Origin: Deltaproteobacteria bacterium
GTDB lineage: Bacteria; Myxococcota_A; UBA9042; PHBI01; JACKFB01
DNA: 25,664 bases
NCBI GenBank assembly: GCA_020632695.1
Contig: JACKFB010000033.1
Coordinates: 1 to 25,664, forward strand
Reading direction: 5' to 3'
The notes beneath the pieces were generated by a model. The model saw only the letters and a list, made by a program, of their open reading frames with translations. It made no database searches and was not told the DNA's origin. This document shows positions 24,101 through 25,664 of the stretch, in pieces (within the stretch, counting starts at the first letter, position 1; each line of letters begins with the position of its first letter). The translations under genes and the position numbers were made by a program.

Positions 24101-24334
24101 GCCGGGAACGCCCAGCATCGATGTCGCCAGGGGGTAGGTGACCTGGTCCTCCACCACCTGGGGCGCCTGCCCCGGGAACTCGGTGAAGATGATGACCTGC
24201 GTGTCGGAGACGTCGGGAATTGCGTCCAGCGAGATGCGCTGTGCGGCGTAGATCCCGGCCAGCACGAGGCCCACTGTCGCGAGGACGACGAGCCAGCGGT
24301 TCCGCAGGGATCCCTCGATGATGCCGTGGATCAT
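21116..24334 (-). CDS. cusA: CusA-type heavy-metal RND efflux pump (Cu/Ag)
   Basis: About 1072 residues from the ATG at 24334, which overlaps the adaptor stop (ATGA, 24331-24334). An upstream extension to 24520 is out-of-frame cusB sequence and is rejected. It is a proton-driven inner-membrane pump. HME-RND hallmarks include the N-terminal helix and DAIPDVSDTQVIIFTEFPGQ, the TM4 charge motif IAIAIGVMVDASVVMVENAH, FMPPLNEGDLLYMPTMLPG and the C-terminal permease half. The three methionines that bind Cu(I)/Ag(I) in E. coli CusA appear to have counterparts in LLYMPTMLPG, PLSMIETT and TRIDMLSTGIKTPVGIK. The last is characteristic of monovalent-metal rather than Zn/Co pumps. The length is normal for the family. 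Confidence 0.95.
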   Translation of the reverse strand: MIHGIIEGSLRNRWLVVLATVGLVLAGIYAAQRISLDAIPDVSDTQVIIFTEFPGQAPQVVEDQVTYPLATSMLGVPGSKVVRGYSFFGLSFVYVLFEDGTDIYWARSRVLEYLNFVASRLPKGVTPQLGPDATGVGWVYEYSLKSETKTLDELRSIQDWYLRYALTAVSGVSEVASIGGYVKQYQVEVDPRRLRAYNIPLRKVKEAIQRSNSDVGGRLLELGETEFMVRGRGYIESLDDLRNVPLGVDEHGTPILLHQVGTVQLGPEIRRGLAELDGQGEVVGGIVVMRFGENALAVIERVKAKLAELGPTLESLDVELVTTYDRSKLIEDAVDTLSVKLVEEMIVVGLIMLIFLLHVRSAFVAFIVLPLGVLVSVLGMYLLGINANIMSLGGIAIAIGVMVDASVVMVENAHKHLEHDVAHGKTQFQIILASSKEVGPALFYSLLIVTVSFLPVFALGGQSGKMFSPLAYTKTFAMASSAVLAITIIPVAMYYLVRGKIRPESRNPLSRFFIWLYRPVIAWVLRRRWWTLAAAGAALLITAWPASRLGGEFMPPLNEGDLLYMPTMLPGVSITKAKEILQQTDRIIKAHPEVERVFGKIGRAETATDPAPLSMIETTVILKPRSEWREGITSDDIVGELLEAIRYPGLTDAWTMPIKTRIDMLSTGIKTPVGIKLMGADLAELARIGQEIEAVVRDIPGTRSVYAERVTGGNYYDFDIDRREAARYGMTVGDVQDVVMSAIGGMNITETVEGLERYPVNLRYGRELRDHPEALARVLVPTPTGAQVPLGQLATPNIHKGPPGIKSESARKTAWIYVDIDSNKVAVGDYVERAITAVDSARKSGAISISADLPVDIVWSGQWEYMQAAAKRLRMIIPITLAIVVLLLFMHFRNMWETLIVLLSLPFALVGGIWLMYFLGYNRSVAVDVGFIALGGLAAETGVVMLVYLNEAWQRLRPEVFARMRQAGAFSPALFRATLDLAIMQGAVDRVRPKLMTVATTVIGLLPVMFSGDDETGAQVMKRIAAPMVGGLVTSTILTLVIIPAVYALVVFWRERREFARELEAAPVEVTS

Positions 24335-25664
24335 GGCTGTCCGCCGTGCTCGTGCACTGCGCCACCGTCTGGCGTGGGCGGCGCGGCCTCGGTAGGCGGC
24401 GGCGCGGCCACGGGAGGCGGCGGCGCGGCCTCGACCTGCGCCCGGTGCTGCTCGAGCAGCGTCGGGATCGGCTGCATCGCCATCCCGCACTCGGGACACG
24501 GGCCCGGCTCTTGGCCGCACACATGGAAGTGCTCCGGCATCGGGCAGGTATAGCTACAGCCCTCCTCCAGGCGCTGCTCGAGCATCCCGACGGCGCCGCC
24601 GTGCTCGTGCGGCGCGCTGTCCATCTCGTACTTGCCGATCGCTTCCTTCAGCCGGCTCTCGCTGTCGAGCATGAACTGGCCCTTGATCACGACCTTCTCA
24701 CCCGCCCGAATACCGGCGGTGATCTCGACGCGCTCGTCGAGCTGTCGCCCGAGCTTCACGACACGCGGGGTATAGCTGCCGGGCTCGGTCTGAACGAACA
24801 CCACATTTCGCACCCCCGTGCGGATGACCGCCGAATCGTCGACCAGCAGCCCGTCTTCGCCCAGGTCCGCCCTGAGATCCACGTCCACGAACATCTCGGG
24901 CTTCAGCCGGCCCTCGGCGTTCGAGAGCACGATGCGGGCCTTCACCTCGCGCGTCTTGGCGTCGAGCCACGGGAAGACATAGTCGATCGTCCCCTCGATG
25001 GGCGGGCCGCCGTCGTACGGCACGCGCACCCTCGCCGACGCGCCGACCGCGACGAAGGGGGCGTCCATCTCGTAGAAGTGCGCGAACACCCAGACCTGCG
25101 AGAGGTCCGCGATACGGAAGAGCTCCGTGTCCGATCGCACGTACTTCCCTTCGAGCGCGTTCTTGTGGACTACCACGCCGTCGGCGGGTGACTCGATGGT
25201 CAAGGTCTGCGCCACCTCGCCGGAGCTCTCGATCCCTTCGATCTGCTTGGACGAGATATCCCAGTACCGAAGCCGCTGGCGCGCCGCCTCGAGGATGCCT
25301 CGGTCCGCCTGGCTCCCCGTTCGCTCGAACGCCCGCCTCGCGCTCACGAGTTCTTGCTGCGTCGAGACAAGCTGCGGCGCGTCGATGGTGAAGAGCGGGT
25401 CGCCCTTCTTCACCGTCTCGCCGGTAAAATCGACGTACATCTCTCGGACCCAGCCGTCGAGCTTGGTCGTGATGACCGTGACGCGGCGCTCGTCGTACGC
25501 GACGTGGCCCAGCGTCGCGATGGACTTCCTAAGCGGCGCGAGCACGGCGACGTCGGTGCGTATGCCCATGTTCTGGCGAACGCGACTGTCGATGGAGATA
25601 CCGCCCACTGCCTCAAGTTCATCGGTCTCACAGACCGGCACAAGGTCCATGCCCATCGGGGATT
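24331..25664 (-). CDS. cusB: CusB-type RND periplasmic adaptor, C-terminal part (enters at base 25664)
   Basis: The remainder of the adaptor, 444 codons plus two leading bases. It opens in frame with SPMGMDLVPVCETDE, the motif that in CusB follows the PMDP...TSPSPGK signature seen at the other window end. Next come the barrel-sandwich/lipoyl halves (TKLDGWVREMYVDFTGETVK; SPADGVVVHKNALEGKYV), a helical hairpin (LVSARRAFERTGSQADRGI), the beta-barrel (DLSQVWVFAHFYEMDAPFVA) and the membrane-proximal domain (YTPRVVKLGRQLDERVEITA). After the usual end is an extra C-terminal heavy-metal-binding domain (YTCPMPEHFHVCG...CPECGMAMQP) and a Pro/Ala-rich tail ending VHEHGGQP. An apparent ATG at 25656 is internal. 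Together with 1-436 the gene is 1770 bp, 589 residues. Confidence 0.93.
   Translation of the reverse strand, partial: SPMGMDLVPVCETDELEAVGGISIDSRVRQNMGIRTDVAVLAPLRKSIATLGHVAYDERRVTVITTKLDGWVREMYVDFTGETVKKGDPLFTIDAPQLVSTQQELVSARRAFERTGSQADRGILEAARQRLRYWDISSKQIEGIESSGEVAQTLTIESPADGVVVHKNALEGKYVRSDTELFRIADLSQVWVFAHFYEMDAPFVAVGASARVRVPYDGGPPIEGTIDYVFPWLDAKTREVKARIVLSNAEGRLKPEMFVDVDLRADLGEDGLLVDDSAVIRTGVRNVVFVQTEPGSYTPRVVKLGRQLDERVEITAGIRAGEKVVIKGQFMLDSESRLKEAIGKYEMDSAPHEHGGAVGMLEQRLEEGCSYTCPMPEHFHVCGQEPGPCPECGMAMQPIPTLLEQHRAQVEAAPPPPVAAPPPTEAAPPTPDGGAVHEHGGQP

Noticed and set aside
24335..24520. 62-residue extension of CusA from 24520
   Set aside because: Arg/Ala-rich sequence read out of frame through the cusB 3' end; the family start MIHGIIEGSLRNRW is at 24334 with an ATGA overlap.

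Overview
The window is a GC-rich copper (possibly also silver) resistance and efflux locus. It most resembles a deltaproteobacterial lineage (Myxococcota / Bradymonadota-like). The reasons are the very high GC, the many lipoproteins, the Asp/Pro/Val-rich spacer of the lipoprotein at 15059-16417, and the sigma-54 two-component control. No rRNA, tRNA or CRISPR array was seen.

The two ends appear to be contiguous. The minus-strand gene leaving at base 1 and the minus-strand gene entering at base 25664 are the two parts of one CusB-type adaptor. Joined end to end they stay in frame, recreate the family motif around TSPSPGKSPMGMDLVPV, and give a clean 590-codon gene. The window is therefore best read as a 25.66-kb circle, or one unit of a tandem repeat, opened inside cusB. 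No replication, partition or mobilisation gene is visible, and there is one IS element.

Layout. Minus strand, 6379 down through 1 and on from 25664 to 20122: histidine kinase, sigma-54 response regulator, two tandem outer-membrane efflux lipoproteins, CusB, CusA and an alpha/beta hydrolase, nearly all joined by 1-4 bp overlaps. Plus strand, 6656-12658: a lipoprotein of unknown function, a CopA-type Cu P1B-ATPase with YHS and metal-binding N-terminal domains, a small Met-rich membrane protein, a DUF3347-like periplasmic protein, a TRASH/YHS-like lipoprotein and a third outer-membrane efflux lipoprotein. A Tat-signal fragment that looks like the start of a multicopper oxidase follows, cut by an IS1182-family element (12808-14466). 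Beyond the IS (14467-17124) lie two secreted lipoprotein genes and a 5'-truncated membrane-protein gene. Then come an AbrB/PIN toxin-antitoxin pair and, on the minus strand, a polytopic GT39-like glycosyltransferase.

Control. Three near-consensus sigma-54 promoters (GG-N10-GC) were found at 3307-3322 (-), 6588-6603 (+) and 19749-19764 (-). Each has a pair of 15-bp palindromes, consensus TGACCG-N3-CGGTCA, about 95-130 bp upstream. They precede the efflux genes, the P-type ATPase operon and the glycosyltransferase. The inferred circuit is that the kinase senses a periplasmic signal (probably Cu), the regulator binds the palindromes, and efflux, detoxification and an envelope glycosyltransferase are switched on together.
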